Assembly (NCBI RefSeq): GCF_003610555.1
Contig: NZ_RAPQ01000008.1
Coordinates: 186,001 to 250,000 of the forward strand
Source of the DNA: Marinifilum flexuosum
Lineage (GTDB): Bacteria > Bacteroidota > Bacteroidia > Bacteroidales > Marinifilaceae
Length of the DNA: 64,000 nucleotides
Direction: 5' to 3'
Below, piece after piece: positions 26,373 through 34,228 of this stretch. Under the pieces are notes generated by a model. That model ran no database searches and was not told the origin of the DNA. It was given only the letters and a program-made list of their open reading frames with translations. How positions within the stretch are numbered: position 1 is the stretch's first letter; each line of letters begins with the position of its first letter. The position numbers were made by a program, and so were the translations under genes.

Positions 26373-27104
26373 ATGCTGCACCAAACAAAAGGCATAGTAT
26401 TGAATCGGGTTCAGTATGGAGAAACCAGTCTGATTGTTCATGTTTATACCGAAAAGTTTGGTCGCCAAAGTTATATAGTGAAAGGTGGTCGCTCAAAAAA
26501 ATCGAAAAACAAAAGCAATTTGTTCCGACCTTTCTTCTTACTTGATATGGAGGTGTACCATCGCGAGGGGAAAAGCATACAATCCTTAAAGGAAGTCAGA
26601 CTTGCAGAAACCTTTAGCAGCCTGATTTTTGATGTATACAAAAGCTCAATTGCTCTTTTTTTAACTGAAGTGCTTTCCAAAGTGTTGCGCGAGGAAGAAG
26701 CCAACCATGAACTGTTTGTTTTCTTGTATAATAGCATTAGATACCTTGATCTAACAAATGAATCGGTAGAGTTGTTTCATCTCTATCTTTTAACCAAATT
26801 GACTCGCTTTTTAGGTTTCTATCCTCAACTAAATAGAAGTGAGATTGCCTCTTGTTTCGATATGGACAATGGACGATTTGTTTCTGAAATAAATTCACAT
26901 GCTCATTGTTTAAATAAGGAAGAAAGTAAAGTGTTATTTGATTTGTTTAATGCTTCAATTGATAAGCTTAATGAGTTAAAAATAAACAAGAACACATCAA
27001 GAATTCTTCTTCGAGGGATTCTTAATTTTTATGCACTGCAAAGTCAAGGATTTTCTTCGCTTAAGTCACTCTCTGTGATTGAGGAGCTTTTAAATGGAGA
27101 CTAA
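26373..27104 (+). CDS. recO: DNA repair protein RecO
   Basis: 243 residues. The N-terminal OB fold is visible (HQTKGIVLNRVQYGETSLIVHVYTEKFGRQSYIVKGGR), followed by a basic patch KKSKNKSNLFRP and the helical C-terminal domain (LYLLTKLTRFLGFYPQLN). The four-Cys zinc site of some RecO proteins is absent. RecO loads RecA on SSB-coated single-stranded DNA in the RecFOR pathway. It follows porZ with a 6-nt gap. Length agrees with Bacteroidota RecO. Confidence 0.92.
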   Translation: MLHQTKGIVLNRVQYGETSLIVHVYTEKFGRQSYIVKGGRSKKSKNKSNLFRPFFLLDMEVYHREGKSIQSLKEVRLAETFSSLIFDVYKSSIALFLTEVLSKVLREEEANHELFVFLYNSIRYLDLTNESVELFHLYLLTKLTRFLGFYPQLNRSEIASCFDMDNGRFVSEINSHAHCLNKEESKVLFDLFNASIDKLNELKINKNTSRILLRGILNFYALQSQGFSSLKSLSVIEELLNGD

Positions 27105-27128
27105 TTATTAAATTTTTTTATGCTCTGT

Positions 27129-27159
27129 TTTGATCTTCCAAGCTGATTAAATACATTTG
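27129..27159 (+). promoter_or_regulatory. Promoter of tRNA-Arg (exact Bacteroidota consensus)
   Basis: TTTG (27129-27132), spacer of exactly 19 nt, then TACATTTG (27152-27159), 12 nt before the mature tRNA start. A textbook TTTG-N19-TAnnTTTG promoter. Confidence 0.85.
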
Positions 27160-27171
27160 CAAGACCAAAAT

Positions 27172-27243
27172 GGCCCCATAGTTCAAGGGATAGAATAGTT
27201 GTTTCCTAAACAATAGATCCAGGTTCGAGTCCTGGTGGGGCTA
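27172..27243 (+). tRNA. tRNA-Arg (anticodon CCU)
   Basis: All cloverleaf arms can be drawn: acceptor GGCCCCA/TGGGGCT, D-arm GTTC/GAAT, anticodon arm GTTGT-TTCCTAA-ACAAT with anticodon CCT, T-arm CCAGG-TTCGAGT-CCTGG, discriminator A. No CCA is encoded (CCCA follows). It reads AGG codons. The ~300-bp gap around it holds only this gene, its promoter and a terminator. Confidence 0.95.
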
Positions 27244-27252
27244 CCCAATCGG

Positions 27253-27285
27253 AAAAGCTGACAGTTTTGTTGGCTTTTTTGTTTC
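27253..27285 (+). terminator. Terminator after tRNA-Arg
   Basis: Imperfect stem AAAAGCTGAC / GTTGGCTTTT followed by more T residues. Confidence 0.65.
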
Positions 27286-27400
27286 TACTTTTCTCAAATC
27301 TACAGCTTTTTTATCCAATTCATAGAAAAGGATTTGTTATCATTAAAATCTACCTGAGGTTTTACCTATTATAAGTGATGTAGATGAACTCAGAACACAA

Positions 27401-27766
27401 TTATGACTCAAACTTAGCTCTCGATTCCATTATATCTTCCATATTTTCTTCTGCCCAATCCACCAATTTGTTGATATGTACTAATAATGATTTTCCTCTT
27501 TCTGTGATTTCATATTCTACTCTTGGTGGGATTTCAGGAAATACAGTTCTTTTTATTAATCCATCAGCTTCCAGTGTTCGAAGAGTGACTGTAAGCATTT
27601 TTTGGGATATGTCACCTATGGTTTTGTGTAATTTATTAAAACGCATATTATCTACTTCTCCTAAAACCAGAAGGATCAATACTGACCATTTATCACCACA
27701 CCTATTTAAAACTTTTCTTACGGGACATTCCTCAAAATGAGAAAATATTTCTAGTTTTTTTTCCAT
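27401..27766 (-). CDS. HxlR-family transcriptional regulator
   Basis: 121 residues, a single winged-helix domain of HxlR/MarR type: ECPVRKVLNRCGDKWSVLIL, then MRFNKLHKTIGDISQKMLTVTL (recognition helix), TVFPEIPPRVEYEITERGKSL (wing). Cys14 matches the redox-sensing Cys of HxlR relatives such as YodB, so a thiol-stress signal is possible (inference). It is divergent from the cupin-BFD gene, with a palindrome 27-40 bp upstream of its own ATG. Confidence 0.9.
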   Translation of the reverse strand: MEKKLEIFSHFEECPVRKVLNRCGDKWSVLILLVLGEVDNMRFNKLHKTIGDISQKMLTVTLRTLEADGLIKRTVFPEIPPRVEYEITERGKSLLVHINKLVDWAEENMEDIMESRAKFES

Positions 27767-27792
27767 TTTATCATCTTGGTTTTCAACATTAG

Positions 27793-27806
27793 TTACTTGA
27801 AAGTAA
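27793..27806. promoter_or_regulatory. Candidate HxlR operator
   Basis: Perfect palindrome TTACTT-GA-AAGTAA in the intergenic region between the HxlR and cupin-BFD genes; an AAGTAA half-site recurs near 27870. Same 6-2-6 layout as the palindrome at 30201. Confidence 0.5.
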
Positions 27807-27942
27807 GTATCTCACTTTGCTGTAAGTTCTTGGAATATAGATACTATGCAATTAGCTTTGACGCACTAAAAGTAAGTTAAAATACATTAGTTATCAAGAA
27901 TTATCAGTTTGGTTTAAACCTAAATTATAGATATTAGTTATT

Positions 27943-28506
27943 ATGGATTTAAGTACTATCGAAAAAGCTATCGAAACAAAAGTATACCATATTCATTCCG
28001 ATATGAAAGTACCATATCATGAACATGCAGCTCAGGATGAAGTATTTTATTGTATAAAAGGAGAAGGTATTGGTATTGTAGACGGAAAAGAAGTAGAGTT
28101 AACCGTAGGAAGTGTTTTACTTGCTCCAGCTGGTTCGATGCATACTCTTAAAACTGACGGAGATTTATACGTAACAGCTTTACTAATTCCTGTAAATAGA
28201 ATTATCTGCCACTGCAAACAAGTGACCTATGGTGATATTAGAATGGCTATGGTTAATGGAGCTCGTACCGTAGAAGAAATAAAAGAAATTACAGGAGCAG
28301 GTACCGGTTGTGGGAATTGTATTGATGATATAAAGAAAGTATTGGGCTTAGCTTGTGGTTGTAAGATGATTACTATGGAAGCGCTTGTTGATGCTTTTAA
28401 TAATGGAGCCAATACAGTTGAAAAGCTTGGAGAAGTGACAGGAGCAGGCACCGATTGTGGAAAATGTAAACTTTTACTACAGAATGTAATTGATACAAGA
28501 AGGTAA
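27943..28506 (+). CDS. Cupin fused to two BFD-like [2Fe-2S] domains
   Basis: 187 residues in three parts. Residues 1-85 are a small cupin with metal-site residues (PYHEHAAQDEVFY and MHTL; His, His, Glu, His). Residues 87-137 form a BFD-type [2Fe-2S] domain: ICHCKQVTYGDIRMAMVNGA then GTGCGNC (CxC, CxxC). Residues 139-187 repeat the pattern: ACGCKMITMEALVDAFNNGA then GTDCGKC. BFD domains carry clusters in bacterioferritin-associated ferredoxin and NirB-type proteins. The fusion suggests a redox or metal sensor/enzyme; its role is unknown to me. Divergent from HxlR, which probably controls it. Confidence 0.85.
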   Translation: MDLSTIEKAIETKVYHIHSDMKVPYHEHAAQDEVFYCIKGEGIGIVDGKEVELTVGSVLLAPAGSMHTLKTDGDLYVTALLIPVNRIICHCKQVTYGDIRMAMVNGARTVEEIKEITGAGTGCGNCIDDIKKVLGLACGCKMITMEALVDAFNNGANTVEKLGEVTGAGTDCGKCKLLLQNVIDTRR

Positions 28507-28593
28507 TAAACTTCGCAAGATTCGGATTTTTCAGACCTACCTGCTAGAAGCTTAAAGGCAGCATAACAGTTGAGAGAGGTGAAAATAGCTTGG

Positions 28594-28639
28594 TAAAAAA
28601 AATAAATACCTCTTTAATTATTTCAATTAAAGAGGTATT
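28594..28639 (-). terminator. Strong terminator for the minus-strand YdhR/nitroreductase operon
   Basis: Perfect 15-bp stem (28605-28619 with 28625-28639) and 5-nt loop; on the minus strand it is followed by TATTTATTTTTTTTACC. It separates the convergent cupin-BFD gene. Confidence 0.85.
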
Positions 28640-28739
28640 CATGTCACTTATGAATAATTTTTTGCCTTTTCTGTTTATTGAAAGTTGAATAAAGAGATGT
28701 TTTTTAAAAGAAATTGCCAGTATGATAAAATATTAAACG

Positions 28740-29045
28740 TTAGTTGAAAGGCCCATTGTTAATTTTTGAAAGTTCTTCATTTACTTCGAAGATTCGCCCT
28801 CTAATTTCTGAATATCCCCACTGGTTTAGTCTTTCGGTATGCATTGCCAAATATTTTTCTGCATTTGCTCTGTTGTCAAATACATAAACACCTCCGGCTG
28901 TTTTGTCAGATTCATTCTGAGTCCAGATTTTCCAAACTACACCTGGTTCATTATTAATACTATTTGCAAGATCTTTCATTTGTTTTGCCATTTCCTCGCC
29001 AAAAGGTCCTGAATGAGGAAAATCTACATACATAATTACTGCCAT
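28740..29045 (-). CDS. YdhR-family putative monooxygenase
   Basis: 101 residues, an ABM-like ferredoxin fold: AVIMYVDFPHSGPFGEEMAKQ, then VVWKIWTQNESDKTAGGVYVFDN and AEKYLAMHTERLNQWGYSEIR, which match the YdhR-type small monooxygenases. Such proteins act on quinone- or polycyclic-type substrates in E. coli, though the true reaction is unsettled. It follows the nitroreductase by 36 bp, which fits a quinone/nitro-compound detoxification unit under the divergent HxlR regulator (inference). Confidence 0.85.
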   Translation of the reverse strand: MAVIMYVDFPHSGPFGEEMAKQMKDLANSINNEPGVVWKIWTQNESDKTAGGVYVFDNRANAEKYLAMHTERLNQWGYSEIRGRIFEVNEELSKINNGPFN

Positions 29046-29081
29046 TTTACTTTATTTTAAATTGTTTATACTTATCGAATT

Positions 29082-29672
29082 TTAAAATCCCATCCACTTC
29101 ACTTTTTCTTTTAAATCAGGACTTTGTCTTTGTGGAGCAATTGGCTCCATATCAGGATACCCAATTGGAATAATCCCAGCTATGAGCCTGTCTTCGGGCA
29201 TAGCTAAAATTTCTTTTACCTTTTCAGAATGATTTAATCGGCTCCCAATCCAAACAGTACCCAGACCCATTGCCTTTGCTTGCAGAAGTATATTCTGAAT
29301 AGCTGCACAACTGGCTTTCAAAGCCTCTTCTCTTTTGAAGTTGTCCTCTAGTTTTGGGTAGCTTACAATGATGTGGCAAGGAGCACCTCCAAAATTTTTT
29401 GAGTATTCCAGCATTCTTTGCTTTTCCTTTTCAGGGATATAAGGTGCTGATGGAATGTATTCTTTGGCAAACTTGTAGAACTCATTGGATATTTTTTTTG
29501 CAAATTCATCTCGTGCAACAACGAATTCCCAGGGTTGACTATTCCCAGCTGATGGTGCCCAATTGGCAGCTTGCAATAGCTTTTCTATTAAGACGGGTTC
29601 AAGTTCTTCATCCTTATATTTTCTAATGCTTCTCCGATTTTTAATTACATCTATTACATCTATTACATCCAT
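29082..29672 (-). CDS. Nitroreductase-family flavoprotein
   Basis: 196 residues: the FMN-binding NRRSIRKYKDEELEP, AANWAPSAGNSQPWEFVV, and GLGTVWIGSR segments are classic for the family. It reduces nitro groups or quinones with NAD(P)H in the cytoplasm. The N-terminus MDVIDVIDVIKNRR is encoded by three in-frame 9-bp units (GATGTAATA type, 29643-29669), so the exact start is uncertain by a few codons. It lies between the 4-TM protein and the YdhR gene in one minus-strand run. Confidence 0.92.
   Translation of the reverse strand: MDVIDVIDVIKNRRSIRKYKDEELEPVLIEKLLQAANWAPSAGNSQPWEFVVARDEFAKKISNEFYKFAKEYIPSAPYIPEKEKQRMLEYSKNFGGAPCHIIVSYPKLEDNFKREEALKASCAAIQNILLQAKAMGLGTVWIGSRLNHSEKVKEILAMPEDRLIAGIIPIGYPDMEPIAPQRQSPDLKEKVKWMGF
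29643..29669 (-). repeat. Three 9-bp in-frame repeats at the nitroreductase start
   Basis: GATGTAATA, GATGTAATA, GATGTAATT in tandem, each encoding Asp-Val-Ile. Copy-number change would alter only the N-terminal length. Confidence 0.8.
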
Positions 29673-29751
29673 TCTCTTTTTATTTTTCTACCAGCCCCAT
29701 ACATGTTAGCACTTTGATTGACTTTTCTTGATGGGCTTCATTGGTTTAGTG

Positions 29752-30144
29752 TTATTGATTGTCTTTTAGTTTTATAAAGCTTAAAATTGCCAGCAAGGCA
29801 AAAAATATTGGATCCGACCATCCAAATCCAACAAAGATTTTAGTAAAACCTGCATATAGTGTTATTAGTACTCCAAGAACATTTGTTAGCATCAAGCCTT
29901 TAAATAGTTTTTGTGCAGTAAGGCTTTTAGTTTCTGTATCCTTAAATAAAAAGCCTATAATTGCTATACCACCTAAGAAAATGCTATTGTGTTGAGATAA
30001 AAATGTTGAATATTGATCATTTAATTGTACACCATAATTAGGCCATATGAGCTTAGGGAAAAGGAATAATCCAATTGCGAAAATCGCATAAATGCTACTA
30101 TGTACTTTTAGAAAAGTACTGTTACTTATTTTTTTCATCTCCAT
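29752..30144 (-). CDS. Small four-helix membrane protein, unknown
   Basis: 130 residues (ATG at 30144, or at 30138 two codons in). Four hydrophobic segments: about 13-30, 52-67, 84-101 and 109-123. No charged active-site motif stands out. It precedes the nitroreductase by 79 bp and is divergent from HxlR, so it belongs to that regulated group by position. I do not recognise a named family with confidence. Confidence 0.7.
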   Translation of the reverse strand: MEMKKISNSTFLKVHSSIYAIFAIGLFLFPKLIWPNYGVQLNDQYSTFLSQHNSIFLGGIAIIGFLFKDTETKSLTAQKLFKGLMLTNVLGVLITLYAGFTKIFVGFGWSDPIFFALLAILSFIKLKDNQ

Positions 30145-30200
30145 CTAATTTTATTTTCATGTACAAATAAAGAAATAGAATGCTGTATATTTACTATGTA

Positions 30201-30214
30201 TTTCCTCAAGGAAA
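30201..30214. promoter_or_regulatory. Candidate HxlR operator
   Basis: Perfect palindrome TTTCCT-CA-AGGAAA, with CCTCGAGG (30222-30229) next to it. It lies between the divergent 4-TM gene and the HxlR gene, and has the same 6-2-6 form as 27793-27806. Confidence 0.5.
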
Positions 30215-30255
30215 CCAGTATCCTCGAGGTAACTAACTGGGAAATTCTGAAAAAA

Positions 30256-30612
30256 ATGGAGAAGAAAGAAGATGTCATTTTGTCCAGGCAATGTGAATTG
30301 CAAATAAGAGCTATAAAAGATACCATGGAACTCTTATCGGGAAAATGGAAAATGCAGATAATTGGTACATTGTTACGGCATGGAACAATGCGATTTATGG
30401 AACTTAAAAGAACTTTAAATGGGATAGCTCCCAAAAAATTATCGAAGGATTTACATGAGCTGGAAATGAATAAATTAATAACGCGAACAGTTAAAAATAC
30501 GAAACCGATTACGGTTGAGTATTCGATAACAGAACATGGAAGAACATTAGATGGTTTAATAGGGGAAATAATTGATTGGGGATTAACTCATCGCCAAACG
30601 ATAATAGGATAA
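30256..30612 (+). CDS. HxlR-family transcriptional regulator
   Basis: 118 residues from the ATG at 30256. An in-frame ATG at 30196 would add 20 residues, but that stretch holds two palindromes and would leave only 51 bp to the divergent gene; HxlR proteins are usually ~110-120 residues. Motifs: RQCELQIRAIKDTMELLSGKWKMQIIGTL, MRFMELKRTLNGIAPKKLSKDL, TVEYSITEHGRTL. Cys13 matches the sensing Cys of YodB/HypR-type members. Likely regulates the divergent 4-TM/nitroreductase/YdhR genes. Confidence 0.88.
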   Translation: MEKKEDVILSRQCELQIRAIKDTMELLSGKWKMQIIGTLLRHGTMRFMELKRTLNGIAPKKLSKDLHELEMNKLITRTVKNTKPITVEYSITEHGRTLDGLIGEIIDWGLTHRQTIIG

Positions 30613-30637
30613 TCTCTGCTCATATACAATAAAAACA

Positions 30638-31828
30638 ATGTCTCGATTTACTGAAACTCTCTCCTCTGATCAAGCCAGAAAGTTGGTCTTGTTATCTCAA
30701 CAAATCCCTCCGGTAAAACATAAGGGAACAGCCATTGATGCCAGCCTTTCGGCCATCGAGCATTTGGGCTACATTCAAATTGATACCATTTCGGTAGTTC
30801 AGCGAGCGCATCATCATACTTTATGGACTCGAAATCCAAAATATCAAGCTTCACATCTCGACCAGTTGCTTGCCGAAAAAAAAGTATTTGAATATTGGTC
30901 GCATGCAGCTGCATATCTGCCTATGCGCGATTTTCGTTTTAGCTTGATACGAAAGCATGCAATAGCAAGTGGAGCTCAAAATCACTGGTTCGAAAAAGAT
31001 GAGAAATTAATGAATTCCATCATGAAGCGAATTGAGCTTGAAGGTCCTTTGATGGCAAAAGATTTTGAGAATACCGACAAAAAAAGAAGAGATTGGTCGA
31101 GTAAACCTGCCAAAAGAGCCTTGGAAAATCTGTTTATGCAAGGCGATTTGATGATTCCCCGCAGAAACAATTTCCATAAAGTTTACGATCTTACCGAAAG
31201 GGTAATTTCAAGTGATATTGATATTTCCATGCCAACGGAAGAGGAATACATTCGCTTTTTGATTGTTAGGTATTTGGAGGCAAATGGCTTGGGATTGGCA
31301 TCTGAAATGGCCTACCTGCTGAAAAATACCAAACCCATAGTGGAAAGGTATCTAAAAGAAATGCACTTAAGCGGTGAGTTGTTGCAAATAAAAGTAGGAG
31401 AGGTAAATTACTACACTTTGCCAAGTGCTCTTGACCTATTGAATAAACTTTTGTCGCGCAGTAAACTCAAAATTCTTTCCCCCTTCGACAACTTGTTGAT
31501 TCAGCGAAAGCGCATGCATTCCTTATTCAATTACGATTACCAAATTGAATGTTATGTGCCCGAGGCCAAACGCAAATTTGGATATTTTTGCTTGCCAGTT
31601 CTTTGGGATGGAAAGTTGGTGGCCAGGATGGACTGTAAGGCCGATAGAAAGACATCGGTATTACATGTAAATCATTTAGCATTAGAAGCAAACCTGAAGA
31701 AATTAGATGCTTTTTCCGAAGCCTTATCGAAAGAATTAAAAGCATTTATGATCTTTAATGATTGTAAACAGGTAAAAATTCACAGAACAACACCAGAGTC
31801 GTTTCATTTTGCAATGGATAAGTTTTAA
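30638..31828 (+). CDS. YcaQ/AlkX-type winged-helix DNA glycosylase
   Basis: 396 residues of the HTH_42 superfamily. Near residue 50 the segment LGYIQIDTISVVQRAHHHTLW carries QID, the catalytic QxD motif of the YcaQ branch (AlkZ proteins have QxQ), and the following His-rich stretch corresponds to the DNA-probing part. Three winged-helix modules are predicted, and the late ILSPFDNLLIQRKRMHSLFNYDYQIECYVP region is typical. E. coli YcaQ unhooks interstrand cross-links and removes N7-alkyl bases. The gene is 25 bp downstream of HxlR. Confidence 0.85.
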   Translation: MSRFTETLSSDQARKLVLLSQQIPPVKHKGTAIDASLSAIEHLGYIQIDTISVVQRAHHHTLWTRNPKYQASHLDQLLAEKKVFEYWSHAAAYLPMRDFRFSLIRKHAIASGAQNHWFEKDEKLMNSIMKRIELEGPLMAKDFENTDKKRRDWSSKPAKRALENLFMQGDLMIPRRNNFHKVYDLTERVISSDIDISMPTEEEYIRFLIVRYLEANGLGLASEMAYLLKNTKPIVERYLKEMHLSGELLQIKVGEVNYYTLPSALDLLNKLLSRSKLKILSPFDNLLIQRKRMHSLFNYDYQIECYVPEAKRKFGYFCLPVLWDGKLVARMDCKADRKTSVLHVNHLALEANLKKLDAFSEALSKELKAFMIFNDCKQVKIHRTTPESFHFAMDKF

Positions 31829-31920
31829 AAGTACTTATTCTTTGTTTTAACATTTTGAAGCAGATTTTTTTATAATTTCGTCCGTACAAATCAGAAAATA
31901 AACGATTAATATAGATAAAA

Positions 31921-32529
31921 ATGGATATTAAAGCACTTAATGAGGAATTGAGAGGTAAAACTCCAAAAGAGATTATTGAATGGGCAGTTGCATATGGAAA
32001 AAAATCAGTGGTTACCACAAACTTTAGACCTTACGAAGCTGTAATTTTGCATGCTTGTGCCGAAGTGAAGAAAGATATTCCGGTAATTTGGTGTGATTCA
32101 GGATACAATACTTCCAATACCTATCGTCATGCTGAAGAGACAATAAAACAATTGGACTTAAATGTAAAATTGTATGTTCCTAAGCAAACTGCTGCACATC
32201 GCGATGTGGTTATGGGTATTCCTGATATCAACGATCCAAAACACAAAGAATTTACCGAACAGGTAAAAATGGAGCCTTTCCGCAGAGCAATGGAAGAGCA
32301 CAAACCAGATGTTTGGTTCACAAACTTGAGAAAAGGTCAAACTGCTTTCCGCGATTCTATTGATATTCTTTCTCTATCAGCTGATGGAATGCTAAAAGTA
32401 AGCCCGTTTTACAACTGGAGCGACGAAGAAATGGACAAATATCTTGCTGAGAATAATTTAGGAATTGAAACCAAGTATTTCGATCCAACAAAAGTTCTTG
32501 GCAACCGCGAGTGTGGATTACACGGATAA
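31921..32529 (+). CDS. CysH-like phosphoadenylylsulfate (PAPS) reductase family protein
   Basis: 202 residues. The PP-loop-like nucleotide site is SVVTTNFRPYEAVILHACAE, followed by VIWCDSGYNTSNTYRHAEE, and the C-terminus ends NRECGLHG, the catalytic ECGLH motif of sulfonucleotide reductases. No CC/CxxC pair for an APS-type iron-sulfur cluster, so a PAPS-type thioredoxin-dependent enzyme is indicated. At 202 residues it is shorter than E. coli CysH (~244). No cysDN or sulfite reductase is nearby, so involvement in assimilation is plausible but not shown. Confidence 0.85.
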   Translation: MDIKALNEELRGKTPKEIIEWAVAYGKKSVVTTNFRPYEAVILHACAEVKKDIPVIWCDSGYNTSNTYRHAEETIKQLDLNVKLYVPKQTAAHRDVVMGIPDINDPKHKEFTEQVKMEPFRRAMEEHKPDVWFTNLRKGQTAFRDSIDILSLSADGMLKVSPFYNWSDEEMDKYLAENNLGIETKYFDPTKVLGNRECGLHG

Positions 32530-32570
32530 AGAATTTCAGTAGACTTGCCTAAAGTTTACTGCAAAGAATT

Positions 32571-32612
32571 GAAAGACGCTTTCGTACCTGTGTGGATGAA
32601 GGCGTTTTTTTA
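32571..32612 (+). terminator. Probable terminator after the cysH-like gene
   Basis: GACGCTTTCGT / ATGAAGGCGTT stem with wobble pairs, followed by TTTTT. Confidence 0.6.
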
Positions 32613-32743
32613 TTTGCGATGCCATAAAACCATTCGCAAAAGCAAATTTACGTAGAGACCATTCGAAGAGCTAAACCATCGATTTTACCGACTGATTTGC
32701 CAATTCTAAGCAAGATTTATCAATCCAAGCATTGAATTAAGCT

Positions 32744-33967
32744 TTAAACTGCATAAAAACCTTCCTTTTTAAACTCTTCCAACTTCTTTTCAAAAAGTAG
32801 CGAGAAATTGTTCAGTTCGGCTTTGTGTTTATTTACGAATGAAAAACGGAAAGGAGAGTGACGTTCACATTGTTGGATAAATTCAGGACTAAAATCTTTA
32901 GGGTTGCTAACAACCGATGATCCGAACAACAATCCAAAACTACGCTTAATCAATCCCTGGAATGCAATTTCGTTTGGATAAACTTTCTTTACTGTTGCCA
33001 AAACTTCTTTTCCCAAATGATAGGTTTTGCATAACATTCTATCGAGATATTGTGAATGCAGGTTTTTAGAGAAACAGGTGAAAACTCCTTCATACAAATC
33101 ATCTCTGGCATCTTGTAAATCGTCTAATATTTGCAAATATGCGCCATACTCGTAAAGAAAATGAAGTTGATCGTAGCTCAATTCGCCAGCAATTAAATAT
33201 CCATCGGCAATAACCGATGTTGCACCTTTGGTAACGGCAATCTCGAAACATTCTATATCGCTCATGAGCGTTTTTTTAGTCAATGCAATGCTTCTGGTTT
33301 GTGCATGGTGAATATCCAATAAACTTTCGTGCACTTTGGGATAATTGCCTCGGTCATAATCATCTTCTATCATTCCAACCAATTGATAGATTTTTTCTTC
33401 GGCTTCGCTTTTTGCAATTATCTCTTCGCCTTTTAGTCGCAATTCAAAACGTTCAGAAAATTCAATTTTATCTTGATGAGAGATTCTTCGCGAATCAATG
33501 AAATTATCGGTATACGGATAAAGGAGGCTATACGCCAGGGTAGATGAAGTGGTTTGAACAGGATATCCAAACAAGGATTGAAGACCAAAAACAATCCACT
33601 GGTTTCTTAATGCCTGAAAAAGTTCCTCGTTACCCAAGTTCGAATCAAACTGAAGGGCTTTTCGGATAAAATCCTTGGTGGCATGAATCATATCATCAGA
33701 AAAAATCAATTGCAATTGATCATTGGAGTATGACAACTCCTCTTTAAAGAAGGACTTACACTTTTTAAAAAGCAATTCATTTTCGAGAATTTCTTTTTCG
33801 CTGTTCGATTTTACAAAGCTGAGAAATCGTTCGCATTTTAACTCCCAGATGTATTTCTCAATAAAAGAGAACTTTGGCTTATTGACAGGAAATTCTTCCG
33901 AGCAATTTAGCCATTTGTTGATGAATTGATTTAGAAATTTGTTGTATGTTTTTGTGTGGTCAATCAT
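32744..33967 (-). CDS. Class I isoprenoid-synthase-like protein
   Basis: 407 residues, nearly all helix. Two acidic motifs at the spacing of class I prenyl/terpene synthases are visible: DNFID (Asp154, Asp158) and LDDLQDARDD (Asp282, 283, 286, 289, 290). In this fold such Asp bind Mg2+-diphosphate. It is not a standard trans-prenyltransferase (no canonical first DDxxD, longer N-terminus). NCBI uses the label class 1 isoprenoid biosynthesis enzyme for similar Bacteroidota proteins, as I recall. It is an orphan: no other terpenoid gene lies nearby, and a possible divergent promoter region (261 bp) separates it from the hydroxyacid dehydrogenase. Substrate unknown. Confidence 0.7.
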   Translation of the reverse strand: MIDHTKTYNKFLNQFINKWLNCSEEFPVNKPKFSFIEKYIWELKCERFLSFVKSNSEKEILENELLFKKCKSFFKEELSYSNDQLQLIFSDDMIHATKDFIRKALQFDSNLGNEELFQALRNQWIVFGLQSLFGYPVQTTSSTLAYSLLYPYTDNFIDSRRISHQDKIEFSERFELRLKGEEIIAKSEAEEKIYQLVGMIEDDYDRGNYPKVHESLLDIHHAQTRSIALTKKTLMSDIECFEIAVTKGATSVIADGYLIAGELSYDQLHFLYEYGAYLQILDDLQDARDDLYEGVFTCFSKNLHSQYLDRMLCKTYHLGKEVLATVKKVYPNEIAFQGLIKRSFGLLFGSSVVSNPKDFSPEFIQQCERHSPFRFSFVNKHKAELNNFSLLFEKKLEEFKKEGFYAV

Positions 33968-34228
33968 TTGGTAATTTGTTCATTTACTGATACAAATTCA
34001 GAAAAATATCCGAAGCATGAAATTTAAATCGTTCAAAGCCAATAATTACCTGCTGAATGCTTTTTTTGCACAGCTATGGCAGGATATCAGTCCCTAATTC
34101 ATTGATTCTGAAAAATGAAATCTTTACTTTAGCAGTCTGATGATCGTGAAACGTCTGAATAATCTTGAAATGTATAATAATTAATAGTAACAGTTCTCAA
34201 CTAACTGTTTACTGATAATTGTAAAAAT

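Noticed and set aside
27172-27400. Integration site of a mobile element at tRNA-Arg
   Set aside because: No integrase, no duplicated tRNA 3' end, and the tRNA has a normal promoter and terminator.
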